A DNA stretch of 64,000 nucleotides from Lepidodermella squamata (Eukaryota; Gastrotricha), in assembly GCA_047495785.1 (NCBI GenBank), contig JBLDXI010000063.1, forward strand, positions 366,752 through 430,751. Direction: 5' to 3'. Below the pieces are notes generated by a model. That model was not told the origin of the DNA and made no database searches. It worked only from the letters and a program-made list of their open reading frames with translations. Shown here piece after piece: positions 1-12,319 of this stretch; position 1 is the stretch's first letter; each line of letters begins with the position of its first letter. A program made the position numbers and the translations under genes.

Positions 1-174
1 GTGGCAGCAATTGCAAACGCAATAGCACCCGATTGAGGCACATCGCTGTTGACGCGGTATTCGTAGCGAGCCTGAGCGGGCTAACATGGCTGTTTTCAGC
101 CGTCACACGTACTGCCGGTATTCGGCATCATGCCCACTCGTGGCGAATCAACGCCATCCGTGCATCATTCGATC
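1..174 (+). repeat. Reference monomer and its internal map
   Basis: I use this first complete unit as the phase reference. A block B/C-type consensus has 51 C, 47 G, 38 A and 38 T (56% GC). Landmarks by monomer position: an 8-bp palindrome GCAATTGC at 7-14; A/C choice at 20; linked aatagcacc or aatggcagc at 21-29; gttgac or gtcgac at 48-53; four alternatives at 61-70 (tcgcagcaag, tcgcagcgag, tcgtagcgag, tcccagcgag); a TTTT-loop hairpin at about 87-104; five alternatives at 101-110 (cgtcgcacgt, cgtcacacgt, cgtttcacgt, cgtttaaagt, catcgcacgt); a small inverted repeat TGCCG-GTATT-CGGCA at 113-127; the length-variable catcatgccc at about 126-135; and a CGATCG palindrome across the junction with the next unit (170-175). 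Confidence 0.95.
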
Positions 175-580
175 GTGGCAGCAATTGCAAACGAAATAGC
201 ACCCGATTGAGGCACATCGCTGTTGACGCGGTATTCGCAGCAAGCCTGAGCGGGCTGACATGGTTGTTTTCAGCCGTCACACGTACTGCCGGTATTCGGC
301 ATCATGCCCACTCGTGGCAAATCAACGCAATCCGTACATCATTCGATCGTGGCAGCAATTGCAAACGAAATAGCACCCGATTGAGGCACATCGCTGTCGA
401 CGCGGTATTCGCAGCAAGCCTGAGCGGGCTAACATGGCTGTTTTCAGCCGTCACACGTACTGCCGGTATTCGGCATCATGCCCACTCGTGGCAAATCAAC
501 GCAATCCGTACATCATTCGATCGTGGCAGCAATTGCAAACGAAATAGCACCCGATTGAGGCACATCGCTGTCGACGCGGT

Positions 581-610
581 ATGGCGTATGGCGTAGCGGC
601 ATGGCGTAGC
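581..610 (+). repeat. 21-bp gain that makes 195-bp monomers (first of 19)
   Basis: Thirty bases built from the heptamer atggcgt (two abutting copies, then agcggc, then a third copy followed by agc) replace the usual nine bases attcgcagc. Other instances start at 1,123; 1,491; 3,246; 4,656; 5,720; 6,263 (one extra g); 7,153; 8,215; 9,623; 11,206; 11,748; 12,290; 13,526; 14,938; 51,660; 52,202; 53,438 and 55,713. The internal duplication looks like replication slippage on atggcgtagcg. Its restriction to blocks A and A' makes it a good block marker. Confidence 0.95.
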
Positions 611-3600
611 GAGCCTGAGCGGGCTAACATGGCTATTTTCAGCCGTCACACGTACTGCCAGTATTCGGCATCATGCCCACTCGTGGCGAATCAACGCCAT
701 CCGTGCATCATTCGATCGTGGCAGCAATTGCAAACGAAATAGCACCCGATTGAGGCACATCGCTGTTGACGCGGTATTCGCAGCAAGCCTGAGCGGGCTA
801 ACATGGCTGTTTTCAGCTGTTTCACGTACTGCCGGTATTCGGCATCATCCCACTCGTGGCGAATCAACGCAATCCGTACATCATTCGATCGTGGCAGCAA
901 TTGCAAACGAAATAGCACCCGATTGAGGCACATCGCTGTCGACGCGGTATTCGCAGCAAGCCTGAGCGGGCTAACATGGCTGTTTTCAGCCGTCACACGT
1001 ACTGCCGGTATTCGGCATCATGCCCAGTCGTGGCAAATCAACGCAATCCGTACATCATTCGATCGTGGCAGCAATTGCAAACGAAATAGCACCCGATTGA
1101 GGCACATCGCTGTCGACGCGGTATGGCGTATGGCGTAGCGGCATGGCGTAGCGAGCCTGAGCGGGCTAACATGGCTGTTTTTTACCGTTTCACGTACTGC
1201 CAGTATTCGGCATCAGCCCACTCGTGGCAAATCAACGCCATCCGTGCATCATTCGATCGTGGCAGCAATTGCAAACGCAATGGCAGCCGATGGAGGTACA
1301 TCGCTGTTGACGCGGTATTCGCAGCGAGCCTGAGCGTGCTGACATGGTTGTTTTCAGCCGTTTAAAGTACTGCCGGTATTCGGCATCATGCCCACTCGTG
1401 GCGAATCAACGCCATCCGTGCATCATTCGATCGTGGCAGCAATTGCAAACGAAATAGCACCCGATTGAGGCACATCGCTGTCGACGCGGTATGGCGTATG
1501 GCGTAGCGGCATGGCGTAGCGAGCCTGAGCGGGCTAACATGGCTGTTTTTTTACCGTTTCACGTACTGCCAGTATTCGGCATCAGCCCACTCGTGGCAAA
1601 TCAACGCCATCCGTGCATCATTAGATCGTGGCAGCAATTGCAAACGCAATGGCAGCCGATGGAGGTACATCGCTGTTGACGCGGTATTCGCAGCGAGCCT
1701 GAGCGTGCTGACATGGTTGTTTTCAGCCGTTTAAAGTACTGCCGGTATTCGGCATCATGCCCACTCGTGGCGAATCAACGCCATCCGTGCATCATTCGAT
1801 CGTGGCAGCAATTGCAAACGAAATAGCACCCGATTGAGGCACATCGCTGTTGACGCGGTATTCGCAGCAAGCCTGAGCGGGCTAACATGGCTGTTTTCAG
1901 CCGTCGCACGTACTGCCGGTATTCGGCATCATCCCACTCATGGCGAATCTACGCCATCCGTGCATCATTCGATCGTGGCAGCAATTGCAAACGCAATGGC
2001 AGCCGATTGAGGCACATCGCTGTCGACGCGGTATTCGTAGCGAGCCTGAGCGGGCTAACATGGCTGTTTTCAGCCGTTTCACGTACTGCCGGTATTCGGC
2101 ATCATCCCACTCGTGGCGAATCAACGCCATCCGTGCATCATTCGATCGTGGCAGCAATTGCAAACGCAATAGCACCCGATTGAGGCACATCGCTGTTGAC
2201 GCGGTATTCGTAGCGAGCCTGAGCGGGCTAACATGGCTGTTTTCAGCCGTCACACGTACTGCCGGTATTCGGCATCATGCCCACTCGTGGCGAATCAACG
2301 CCATCCGTGCATCATTCGATCGTGCAGCAATTGCAAACGCAATGGCAGCCGATTGAGGCACATCGCTGTTGACGCGGTATTCGCAGCAAGCCTGACCGGG
2401 CTAACATGGCTGTTTTCAGCCGTCGCACGTACTGCCGGTATTCGGCATCATCCCACTCATGGCGAATCTACGCCATCCGTGCATCATTCGATCGTGGCAG
2501 CAATTGCAAACGCAATGGCAGCCGATTGAGGCACATCGCTGTCGACGCGGTATTCGTAGCGAGCCTGAGCGGGCTAACATTGCTGTTTTCAGCCGTTTCA
2601 CGTACTGCCGGTATTCGGCATCATCCCACTCGTGGCGAATCAACGCCATCCGTGCATCATTCGATCGTGGCAGCAATTGCAAACGCAATAGCACCCGATT
2701 GAGGCACATCGCTGTTGACGCGGTATTCGTAGCGAGCCTGAGCGGGCTAACATGGCTGTTTTCAGCCGTCACACGTACTGCCGGTATTCGGCATCATGCC
2801 CACTCGTGGCGAATCAACGCCATCCGTGCATCATTCGATCGTGGCAGCAATTGCAAACGCAATGGCAGCCGATTGAGGCACATCGCTGTTGACGCGGTAT
2901 TCGCAGCAAGCCTGAGCGGGCTAACATGGCTGTTTTCAGCCGTCACACGTACTGCCGGTATTCGGCATCATGCCCACTCGTGGCAAATCAACGCAATCCG
3001 TACATCATTCGATCGTGGCAGCAATTGCAAACGCAATAGCACCCGATTGAGGCACATCGCTGTTGACGCGGTATTCGCAGCAAGCCTGAGCGGGCTAACA
3101 TGGCTGTTTTCAGCTGTTTCACGTACTGCCGGTATTCGGCATCATCCCACTCGTGGCGAATCAACGCAATCCGTACATCATTCGATCGTGGCAGCAATTG
3201 CAAACGAAATAGCACCCGATTGAGGCACATCGCTGTCGACGCGGTATGGCGTATGGCGTAGCGGCATGGCGTAGCGAGCCTGAGCGGGCTAACATGGCTG
3301 TTTTCAGCCGTTTAAAGTACTGCCGGTATTCGGCATCATGCACACTCGTGGCGAATCAACGCCATCCGTGCATCATTCGATCGTGGCAGCAATTGCAAAC
3401 GCAATAGCACCCGATTGAGGCACATCGCTGTTGACGCGGTATTCGCAGCAAGCCTGAGCGGGCTAACATGGCTGTTTTCAGCTGTTTCACGTACTGCCGG
3501 TATTCGGCATCATCCCACTCGTGGCGAATCAACGCCATCCGTGCATCATTCGATCGTGCAGCAATTGCAAACGCAATAGCACCCGATTGAGGCACATCGC

Positions 3601-5030
3601 TGTTGACGCGGTATTCGTAGCGAGCCTGAGCGGGCTAACATGGCTGTTTTCAGCCGTCGCACGTACTGCCGGTATTCGGCATCATGCACACTCGTGGCGA
3701 ATCAACGCCATCCGTGCATCATTCGATCGTGGCAGCAATTGCAAACGAAATAGCACCCGATTGAGGCACATCGCTGTCGACGCGGTATTCGCAGCAAGCC
3801 TGAGCGGGCTAACATGGCTGTTTTCAGCCGTCACACGTACTGCCGGTATTCGGCATCATCCCACTCATGGCGAATCTACGCCATCCGTGCATCATTCGAT
3901 CGTGGCAGCAATTGCTAACGCAATAGCACCCGATTGAGGCACATCGCTGTCGACGCGGTATTCGCAGCAAGCCTGAGCGGGCTAACATGGCTGTTTTCAG
4001 CCGTCGCACGTACTGCCGGTATTCGGCATCATGCACACTCGTGGCGAATCAACGCCATCCGTGCATCATTCGATCGTGGCAGCAATTGCAAACGAAATAG
4101 CACCCGATTGAGGCACATCGCTGTTGACGCGGTATTCGTAGCGAGCCTGAGCGGGCTAACATGGCTGTTTTCAGCCGTCACACGTACTGCCGGTATTCGG
4201 CATCATGCCCACTCGTGGCGAATCAACGCCATCCGTGCATCATTCGATCGTGGCAGCAATTGCAAACGAAATAGCACCCGATTGAGGCACATCGCTGTTG
4301 ACGCGGTATTCGCAGCAAGCCTGAGCGGGCTGACATGGTTGTTTTCAGCCGTCACACGTACTGCCGGTATTCGGCATCATGCCCACTCGTGGCAAATCAA
4401 CGCAATCCGTACATCATTCGATCGTGGCAGCAATTGCAAACGAAATAGCACCCGATTGAGGCACATCGCTGTCGACGCGGTATTCGCAGCAAGCCTGAGC
4501 GGGCTAACATGGCTGTTTTCAGCCGTCGCACGTACTGCCGGTATTCGGCATCATGCCCACTCGTGGCAAATCAACGCAATCCGTACATCATTCGATTGTG
4601 GCAGCAATTGCAAACGAAATAGCACCCGATTGAGGCACATCGCTGTCGACGCGGTATGGCGTATGGCGTAGCGGCATGGCGTAGCGAGCCTGAGCGGGCT
4701 AACATGGCTATTTTCAGCCGTCACACGTACTGCCAGTATTCGGCATCATGCCCACTCGTGGCGAATCAACGCCATCCGTGCATCATTCGATCGTGGCAGC
4801 AATTGCAAACGAAATAGCACCCGATTGAGGCACATCGCTGTTGACGCGGTATTCGCAGCAAGCCTGAGCGGGCTAACATGGCTGTTTTCAGCTGTTTCAC
4901 GTACTGCCGGTATTCGGCATCATCCCACTCGTGGCGAATCAACGCAATCCGTACATCATTCGATCGTGGCAGCAATTGCAAACGAAATAGCACCCGATTG
5001 AGGCACATCGCTGTCGACGCGGTATTCGCA

Positions 5031-6650
5031 GCAAAGCCTGAGCGGGCTAACATGGCTGTTTTCAGCCGTCGCACGTACTGCCGGTATTCGGCATCATCCC
5101 ACTCATGGCGAATCTACGCCATCCGTGCATCATTCGATCGTGGCAGCAATTGCAAACGCAATGGCAGCCGATTGAGGCACATCGCTGTCGACGCGGTATT
5201 CGTAGCGAGCCTGAGCGGGCTAACATGGCTGTTTTCAGCCGGTTTCACGTACTGCCGGTATTCGGCATCATCCCACTCGTGGCGAATCAACGCCATCCGT
5301 GCATCATTCGATCGTGGCAGCAATTGCAAACGCAATAGCACCCGATTGAGGCACATCGCTGTTGACGCGGTATTCGTAGCGAGCCTGAGCGGGCTAACAT
5401 GGCTGTTTTCAGCCGTCACACGTACTGCCGGTATTCGGCATCATGCCCACTCGTGGCGAATCAACGCCATCCGTGCATCATTCGATCGTGGCAGCAATTG
5501 CAAACGCAATGGCAGCCGATTGAGGCACATCGCTGTTGACGCGGTATTCGCAGCAAGCCTGAGCGGGCTAACATGGCTGTTTTCAGCCGTCACACGTACT
5601 GCCGGTATTCGGCATCATGCTCACTCGTGGCAAATCAACGCAATCCGTACATCATTCGATCGTGGCAGCAATTGCAAACGAAATAGCACCCGATTGAGGC
5701 ACATCGCTGTCGACGCGGTATGGCGTATGGCGTAGCGGCATGGCGTAGCGAGCCTGAGCGGGCTAACATGGCTGTTTTCAGCCGTTTAAAGTACTGCCGG
5801 TATTCGGCATCATGCCCACTCGTGGCGAATCAACGCCATCCGTGCATCATTCGATCGTGGCAGCAATTGCAAACGCAATAGCACCCGATTGAGGCACATC
5901 GCTGTTGACGCGGTATTCGTAGCGAGCCTGAGCGGGCTAACATGGCTGTTTTCAGCCGTCACACGTACTGCCGGTATTCGGCATCATGCCCACTCGTGGC
6001 GAATCAACGCCATCCGTGCATCATTCGATCGTGGCAGCAATTGCAAACGCAATGGCAGCCGATTGAGGCACATCGCTGTTGACGCGGTATTCGCAGCAAG
6101 CCTGAGCGGGCTAACATGGCTGTTTTCAGCCGTCACACGTACTGCCGGTATTCGGCATCATGCTCACTCGTGGCAAATCAACGCAATCCGTACATCATTC
6201 GATCGTGGCAGCAATTGCAAACGAAATAGCACCCGATTGAGGCACATCGCTGTCGACGCGGTATGGCGTATGGGCGTAGCGGCATGGCGTAGCGAGCCTG
6301 AGCGGGCTAACATGGGCTGTTTTCAGCCGTTTAAAGTACTGCCGGTATTCGGCATCATGCCCACTCGTGGCGAATCAACGCCATCCGTGCATCATTCGAT
6401 CGTGGCAGCAATTGCAAACGCAATAGCACCCGATTGAGGCACATCGCTGTTGACGCGGTATTCGCAGCAAGCCTGAGCGGGCTAACATGGCTGTTTTCAG
6501 CCGTCACACGTACTGCCGGTATTCGGCATCATCCACTCATGGCGAATCTACGCCATCCGTGCATCATTCGATCGTGGCAGCAATTGCAAACGAAATAGCA
6601 CCCGATTGAGGCACATCGCTGTTGACGCGGTATTCGTAGCGAGCTGAGCG
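5031..6650 (+). repeat. Cluster of private single-base indels
   Basis: Six one-base indels, each seen nowhere else, fall in about 1.6 kb: extra a at 5,033-5,035 (gcaaagcc), extra g at 5,241 (ccggttt), extra g at 6,272 (tatgggcg), extra g at 6,315 (catgggctg), lost c at about 6,533 (catcatccact) and lost c at about 6,644 (gagctgag). All are in short homopolymers. Elsewhere such indels are rare (2,324; 3,559; 13,471; 16,507; 53,845). Confidence 0.8.
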
Positions 6651-7547
6651 GGCTAACATGGCTGTTTTCAGCCGTCACACGTACTGCCGGTATTCGGCAT
6701 CATGCCCACTCGTGGCGAATCAACGCCATCCGTGCATCATTCGATCGTGGCAGCAATTGCAAACGAAATAGCACCCGATTGAGGCACATCGCTGTTGACG
6801 CGGTATTCGCAGCAAGCCTGAGCGGGCTGACATGGTTGTTTTCAGCCGTCACACGTACTGCCGGTATTCGGCATCATGCCCACTCGTGGCAAATCAACGC
6901 AATCCGTACATCATTCGATCGTGGCAGCAATTGCAAACGAAATAGCACCCGATTGAGGCACATCGCTGTCGACGCGGTATTCGCAGCAAGCCTGAGCGGG
7001 CTAACATGGCTGTTTTCAGCCGTCACACGTACTGCCGGTATTCGGCATCATGCCCACTCGTGGCAAATCAACGCAATCCGTACATCATTCGATTGTGGCA
7101 GCAATTGCAAACGAAATAGCACCCGATTGAGGCACATCGCTGTCGACGCGGTATGGCGTATGGCGTAGCGGCATGGCGTAGCGAGCCTGAGCGGGCTAAC
7201 ATGGCTATTTTCAGCCGTCACACGTACTGCCAGTATTCGGCATCATGCCCACTCGTGGCGAATCAACGCCATCCGTGCATCATTCGATCGTGGCAGCAAT
7301 TGCAAACGAAATAGCACCCGATTGAGGCACATCGCTGTTGACGCGGTATTCGCAGCAAGCCTGAGCGGGCTAACATGGCTGTTTTCAGCTGTTTCACGTA
7401 CTGCCGGTATTCGGCATCATCCCACTCGTGGCGAATCAACGCAATCCGTACATCATTCGATCGTGGCAGCAATTGCAAACGAAATAGCACCCGATTGAGG
7501 CACATCGCTGTTGACGCGGTATTCGTAGCGAGCCTGAGCGGGCTAAC

Positions 7548-10363
7548 ATGGCTGTTTTCAGCCGTCGCACGTACTGCCGGTATTCGGCATCATCCCACTC
7601 ATGGCGAATCTACGCCATCCGTGCATCATTCGATCGTGGCAGCAATTGCAAACGCAATGGCAGCCGATTGAGGCACATCGCTGTCGACGCGGTATTCGTA
7701 GCGAGCCTGAGCGGGCTAACATGGCTGTTTTCAGCCGTTTCACGTACTGCCGGTATTCGGCATCATCCCACTCGTGGCGAATCAACGCCATCCGTGCATC
7801 ATTCGATCGTGGCAGCAATTGCAAACGCAATAGCACCCGATTGAGGCACATCGCTGTTGACGCGGTATTCGTAGCGAGCCTGAGCGGGCTAACATGGCTG
7901 TTTTCAGCCGTCACACGTACTGCCGGTATTCGGCATCATGCCCACTCGTGGCGAATCAACGCCATCCGTGCATCATTCGATCGTGGCAGCAATTGCAAAC
8001 GCAATGGCAGCCGATTGAGGCACATCGCTGTTGACGCGGTATTCGCAGCAAGCCTGAGCGGGCTAACATGGCTGTTTTCAGCCGTCACACGTACTGCCGG
8101 TATTCGGCATCATGCTCACTCGTGGCAAATCAACGCAATCCGTACATCATTCGATCGTGGCAGCAATTGCAAACGAAATAGCACCCGATTGAGGCACATC
8201 GCTGTCGACGCGGTATGGCGTATGGCGTAGCGGCATGGCGTAGCGAGCCTGAGCGGGCTAACATGGCTGTTTTTTACCGTTTCACGTACTGCCAGTATTC
8301 GGCATCAGCCCACTCGTGGCAAATCAACGCCATCCGTGCATCATTCGATCGTGGCAGCAATTGCAAACGCAATGGCAGCCGATGGAGGTACATCGCTGTT
8401 GACGCGGTATTCGCAGCGAGCCTGAGCGGGCTGACATGGTTGTTTTCAGCCGTTTAAAGTACTGCCGGTATTCGGCATCATGCCCACTCGTGGCGAATCA
8501 ACGCCATCCGTGCATCATTCGATCGTGGCAGCAATTGCAAACGAAATAGCACCCGATTGAGGCACATCGCTGTTGACGCGGTATTCGCAGCAAGCCTGAG
8601 CGGGCTAACATGGCTGTTTTCAGCCGTCGCACGTACTGCCGGTATTCGGCATCATCCCACTCATGGCGAATCTACGCCATCCGTGCATCATTCGATCGTG
8701 GCAGCAATTGCAAACGCAATGGCAGCCGATTGAGGCACATCGCTGTCGACGCGGTATTCGTAGCGAGCCTGAGCGGGCTAACATGGCTGTTTTCAGCCGT
8801 TTCACGTACTGCCGGTATTCGGCATCATCCCACTCGTGGCGAATCAACGCAATCCGTACATCATTCGATCGTGGCAGCAATTGCAAACGAAATAGCACCC
8901 GATTGAGGCACATCGCTGTCGACGCGGTATTCGCAGCAAGCCTGAGCGGGCTAACATGGCTGTTTTCAGCCGTCGCACGTACTGCCGGTATTCGGCATCA
9001 TCCCACTCATGGCGAATCTACGCCATCCGTGCATCATTCGATCGTGGCAGCAATTGCAAACGCAATGGCAGCCGATTGAGGCACATCGCTGTCGACGCGG
9101 TATTCGTAGCGAGCCTGAGCGGGCTAACATGGCTGTTTTCAGCCGTTTCACGTACTGCCGGTATTCGGCATCATCCCACTCGTGGCGAATCAACGCCATC
9201 CGTGCATCATTCGATCGTGGCAGCAATTGCAAACGCAATAGCACCCGATTGAGGCACATCGCTGTTGACGCGGTATTCGTAGCGAGCCTGAGCGGGCTAA
9301 CATGGCTGTTTTCAGCCGTCACACGTACTGCCGGTATTCGGCATCATGCCCACTCGTGGCGAATCAACGCCATCCGTGCATCATTCGATCGTGGCAGCAA
9401 TTGCAAACGCAATGGCAGCCGATTGAGGCACATCGCTGTTGACGCGGTATTCGCAGCAAGCCTGAGCGGGCTAACATGGCTGTTTTCAGCCGTCACACGT
9501 ACTGCCGGTATTCGGCATCATGCTCACTCGTGGCAAATCAACGCAATCCGTACATCATTCGATCGTGGCAGCAATTGCAAACGAAATAGCACCCGATTGA
9601 GGCACATCGCTGTCGACGCGGTATGGCGTATGGCGTAGCGGCATGGCGTAGCGAGCCTGAGCGGGCTAACATGGCTGTTTTTTACCGTTTCACGTACTGC
9701 CAGTATTCGGCATCAGCCCACTCGTGGCAAATCAACGCCATCCGTGCATCATTCGATCGTGGCAGCAATTGCAAACGCAATGGCAGCCGATGGAGGTACA
9801 TCGCTGTTGACGCGGTATTCGCAGCGAGCCTGAGCGTGCTGACATGGTTGTTTTCAGCCGTTTAAAGTACTGCCGGTATTCGGCATCATGCCCACTCGTG
9901 GCGAATCAACGCCATCCGTGCATCATTCGATCGTGGCAGCAATTGCAAACGAAATAGCACCCGATTGAGGCACATCGCTGTTGACGCGGTATTCGCAGCA
10001 AGCCTGAGCGGGCTAACATGGCTGTTTTCAGCCGTCGCACGTACTGCCGGTATTCGGCATCATCCCACTCATGGCGAATCTACGCCATCCGTGCATCATT
10101 CGATCGTGGCAGCAATTGCAAACGCAATGGCAGCCGATTGAGGCACATCGCTGTCGACGCGGTATTCGTAGCGAGCCTGAGCGGGCTAACATGGCTGTTT
10201 TCAGCCGTTTCACGTACTGCCGGTATTCGGCATCATCCCACTCGTGGCGAATCAACGCCATCCGTGCATCATTCGATCGTGGCAGCAATTGCAAACGCAA
10301 TAGCACCCGATTGAGGCACATCGCTGTTGACGCGGTATTCGTAGCGAGCCTGAGCGGGCTAAC
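7548..10363 (+). repeat. 1,408-bp higher-order repeat, two tandem copies
   Basis: Copy 1 runs 7,548-8,955 and copy 2 runs 8,956-10,363. Landmarks at 7,548, 7,601, 8,215 and 8,610 recur at 8,956, 9,009, 9,623 and 10,018. The length fits eight monomers: one of 195 bp and the rest 173 or 174 bp. A visible difference is gagcggg at about 8,428 against gagcgtg at 9,836. Confidence 0.85.
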
Positions 10364-11005
10364 ATGGCTGTTTTCAGCCGTCACACGTACTGCCGGTATT
10401 CGGCATCATGCCCACTCGTGGCGAATCAACGCCATCCGTGCATCATTCGATCGTGGCAGCAATTGCAAACGCAATGGCAGCCGATTGAGGCACATCGCTG
10501 TTGACGCGGTATTCGCAGCAAGCCTGAGCGGGCTAACATGGCTGTTTTCAGCCGTCACACGTACTGCCGGTATTCGGCATCATGCTCACTCGTGGCAAAT
10601 CAACGCAATCCGTACATCATTCGATCGTGGCAGCAATTGCAAACGAAATAGCACCCGATTGAGGCACATCGCTGTTGACGCGGTATTCCCAGCGAGCCTG
10701 AGCGGGCTAACATGGCTGTTTTCAGCCGTCACACGTACTGCCAGTATTCGGCATCATGCCCACTCGTGGCGAATCAACGCCATCCGTGCATCATTCGATC
10801 GTGGCAGCAATTGCAAACGAAATAGCACCCGATTGAGGCACATCGCTGTTGACGCGGTATTCGCAGCAAGCCTGAGCGGGCTAACATGGCTGTTTTCAGC
10901 CGTTTCACGTAATGCCGGTATTCGGCATCATCCCACTCGTGGCGAATCAACGCAATCCGTACATCATTCGATCGTGGCAGCAATTGCAAACGAAATAGCA
11001 CCCGA

Positions 11006-12319
11006 TTGAGGCACATCGCTGTCGACGCGGTATTCGCAGCAAGCCTGATCGGGCTAACATGGCTGTTTTCAGCCGTCACACGTACTGCCGGTATTCGGCA
11101 TCATGCCCACTCGTGGCAAATCAACGCAATCCGTACATCATTCGATCGTGGCAGCAATTGCAAACGAAATAGCACCCGATTGAGGCACATCGCTGTCGAC
11201 GCGGTATGGCGTATGGCGTAGCGGCATGGCGTAGCGAGCCTGAGCGGGCTAACATGGCTGTTTTTTACCGTTTCACGTACTGCCAGTATTCGGCATCAGC
11301 CCACTCGTGGCAAATCAACGCCATCCGTGCATCATTCGATCGTGGCAGCAATTGCAAACGCAATGGCAGCCGATGGAGGTACATCGCTGTTGACGCGGTA
11401 TTCGCAGCGAGCCTGAGCGTGCTGACATGGTTGTTTTCAGCCGTTTAAAGTACTGCCGGTATTCGGCATCATGCCCACTCGTGGCGAATCAACGCCATCC
11501 GTGCATCATTCGATCGTGGCAGCAATTGCAAACGAAATAGCACCCGATTGAGGCACATCGCTGTCGACGCGGTATTCGCAGCGAGCCTGAGCGGGCTGAC
11601 ATGGCTGTTTTCAGCCGTCGCACGTACTGCCGGTATTCGGCATCATGCCCACTCGTGGCAAATCAACGCAATCCGTACATCATTCGATCGTGGCAGCAAT
11701 TGCAAACGAAATAGCACCCGATTGAGGCACATCGCTGTCGACGCGGTATGGCGTATGGCGTAGCGGCATGGCGTAGCGAGCCTGAGCGGGCTAACATGGC
11801 TGTTTTTTACCGTTTCACGTACTGCCAGTATTCGGCATCAGCCCACTCGTGGCAAATCAACGCCATCCGTGCATCATTCGATCGTGGCAGCAATTGCAAA
11901 CGCAATGGCAGCCGATGGAGGTACATCGCTGTTGACGCGGTATTCGCAGCGAGCCTGAGCGTGCTGACATGGTTGTTTTCAGCCGTTTAAAGTACTGCCG
12001 GTATTCGGCATCATGCCCACTCGTGGCGAATCAACGCCATCCGTGCATCATTCGATCGTGGCAGCAATTGCAAACGAAATAGCACCCGATTGAGGCACAT
12101 CGCTGTCGACGCGGTATTCGCAGCAAGCCTGAGCGGGCTAACATGGCTGTTTTCAGCCGTCACACGTACTGCCGGTATTCGGCATCATGCCCACTCGTGG
12201 CAAATCAACGCAATCCGTACATCATTCGATCGTGGCAGCAATTGCAAACGAAATAGCACCCGATTGAGGCACATCGCTGTCGACGCGGTATGGCGTATGG
12301 CGTAGCGGCATGGCGTAGC
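11006..12319 (+). repeat. 542-bp trimeric higher-order repeat, about 2.4 copies
   Basis: Landmarks at 11,006, 11,548 and 12,090 are spaced exactly 542 bp apart, and the 195-bp monomer gains at 11,206, 11,748 and 12,290 follow the same spacing. Each period has one expanded monomer and two ordinary ones. The third copy breaks off after its 21-bp gain, where the sequence jumps to a gagcgtgctg unit. Confidence 0.88.

Noticed and set aside
61-80. CENP-B box
   Set aside because: TTCG and CGGG occur in the right order, but they are 13 bases apart instead of the seven required by the NTTCGNNNNANNCGGGN pattern.
48-80. Bacterial-type promoter (ttgacg as a -35 element)
   Set aside because: No TATAAT-like -10 element lies 16-18 bases downstream, and the hexamer recurs in every unit with no gene after it.
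71-100. Hammerhead ribozyme core, as found in some animal satellites
   Set aside because: I found no CUGANGA core on either strand of the monomer, so the required catalytic core is missing although GAAA occurs.
165-178. tRNA-like Pol III B box around attcgatcg
   Set aside because: It differs from the GWTCRANNC pattern at both ends, no A box lies upstream at the right spacing, and no cloverleaf can be drawn.
1897-2253. Minus-strand open frames of about 70-153 residues
   Set aside because: They are shadow frames of the monomer, repeat identically wherever the same monomer classes adjoin, and show no domain or independent conservation.
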